Shown one piece after another: positions 63,505-64,000 of a DNA stretch of 64,000 nucleotides (position 1 is its first letter; each line of letters opens with the position of its first letter). A program made the translations under genes and the position numbers. The notes under the pieces are model-generated. The model saw only the letters and a list, made by a program, of their open reading frames with translations. It had not been told where the DNA came from and did not search any database. Source of the stretch: Christiangramia oceanisediminis (lineage in GTDB: Bacteria > Bacteroidota > Bacteroidia > Flavobacteriales > Flavobacteriaceae); contig NZ_JANCNS010000001.1 of the NCBI RefSeq assembly GCF_022570735.2, positions 372,001 to 436,000 on the forward strand. The letters are read 5' to 3'.

Positions 63505-64000
63505 GACTCAATGCCCTAACCTGTGAAACTAACGTATCTTCAATAATAAGTCCGTCTTTTAGATTGACGATCCTCTTGGTCATTTGGGCAATATCATGCT
63601 CATGCGTCACTACAAGAATGGTCCTGCCTTCATCGTTTATCTCCTGAATAAGATCCATCACCTCGTAAGAAGTTTTGGTATCAAGAGCTCCGGTTGGCTC
63701 ATCTGCCAGAAGTACTTTTGGATCACTCGCCAGTGCCCTGGCAATAGCAACACGTTGTTTTTGCCCACCAGAAAGCTCATTGGGAAGATGTGATGCCCAT
63801 TGGGCTAATCCTACCTTTTCCAGGTAGCTCATGGCCCTGTCTATGCGTTCGGAACGTGCCATACCCTGGTAATAGAGCGGCAGAGCAACATTGTCTAATG
63901 CCGATTTGTAGCCAATAAGATTAAATGACTGGAAAATAAAACCGAGAAATTTATTCCGATATTTTGCTGCCTGCTTTTCGCTAAGGTTTTTGATTGGAAC
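63497..64000 (-). CDS. ABC transporter ATP-binding protein, MacB type (runs off window end)
   Basis: The 3' 168 codons of an open frame continuing past base 64000 are present, so the N-terminus with Walker A is not in view. Visible are the Q-loop ([19 protein letters not shown]), the signature motif [20 protein letters not shown], Walker B with [12 protein letters not shown], and the H-loop (VTHEHD). It is the separate ATPase for the two permeases downstream. The MacB/LolD-type family is clear. Confidence 0.93.
   Translation of the reverse strand, partial: VPIKNLSEKQAAKYRNKFLGFIFQSFNLIGYKSALDNVALPLYYQGMARSERIDRAMSYLEKVGLAQWASHLPNELSGGQKQRVAIARALASDPKVLLADEPTGALDTKTSYEVMDLIQEINDEGRTILVVTHEHDIAQMTKRIVNLKDGLIIEDTLVSQVRALSHV

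Overview
The window reads as chromosomal DNA of a marine flavobacterium (Bacteroidota, Flavobacteriaceae), probably close to Gramella/Christiangramia. This is inferred from gene content: a DUF6090 array, a PorP/SprF-like protein, DUF6089, a FolK-deoxynucleoside kinase fusion, GSCFA, DUF4230, duplicated Skp genes behind bamA, and promoters of the TTG-N17-20-TAnnTTTG type. The DNA is AT-rich and densely coding, with no gap above 300 bases. No rRNA, tRNA, CRISPR array, prophage or insertion sequence was recognised.

Layout. 1-7718 (minus strand): an apparent operon of a tricorn-like protease, a small NTF2-like exported protein, then five complete and one cut-off DUF6090 membrane proteins in tandem. 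7817-9077: two TerB-like paralogs and a small exported protein. 9259-14508: an RNA methyltransferase, the folK-dNK fusion, a queuosine-precursor transporter and a large AsmA-like protein. 14601-21348: DUF2797, GH3, an acetyltransferase, and a minus-strand run (membrane protein, PLP enzyme, glucosaminidase lipoprotein, hemL). 21546-28481: a DUF4136 lipoprotein, an unusually long aromatic amino acid hydroxylase, DUF4230, an unannotated 28-codon ORF with its own terminator, GSCFA and alaS. 28613-32424: a plus-strand run of M23 peptidase, MerR regulator, LemA and three TPM-domain proteins. 32546-35937: the tig-clpP-clpX chaperone/protease block. 36024-40860: a holin-like protein, a FadL-type porin with a GDSL-like lipoprotein, a hydrolase and pdxJ. 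40950-48921: an envelope-biogenesis block (CBS protein, NAD kinase, DUF6089, uppS, bamA, two skp genes, murI). 48929-56399: a PorP-like protein, a Nfu protein, a phosphate transporter, a DUF255 protein and an MscS channel. 56404-64000: tsaB behind a MacAB/TolC-like export operon whose ATPase runs off the window.

Most of the window is conserved housekeeping and envelope DNA. Two places stand out. The first is the DUF6090 array. Its paralogs keep a nearly identical first ~108 bases (one mismatch between two neighbours), while the remainders have diverged, and four junctions use the same 8-base stop/start overlap. The second is the region 24635-24860, where a 28-codon ORF is followed at once by a strong intrinsic terminator, which suggests a small free-standing transcript or a leader. 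Neither function can be assigned from sequence alone.
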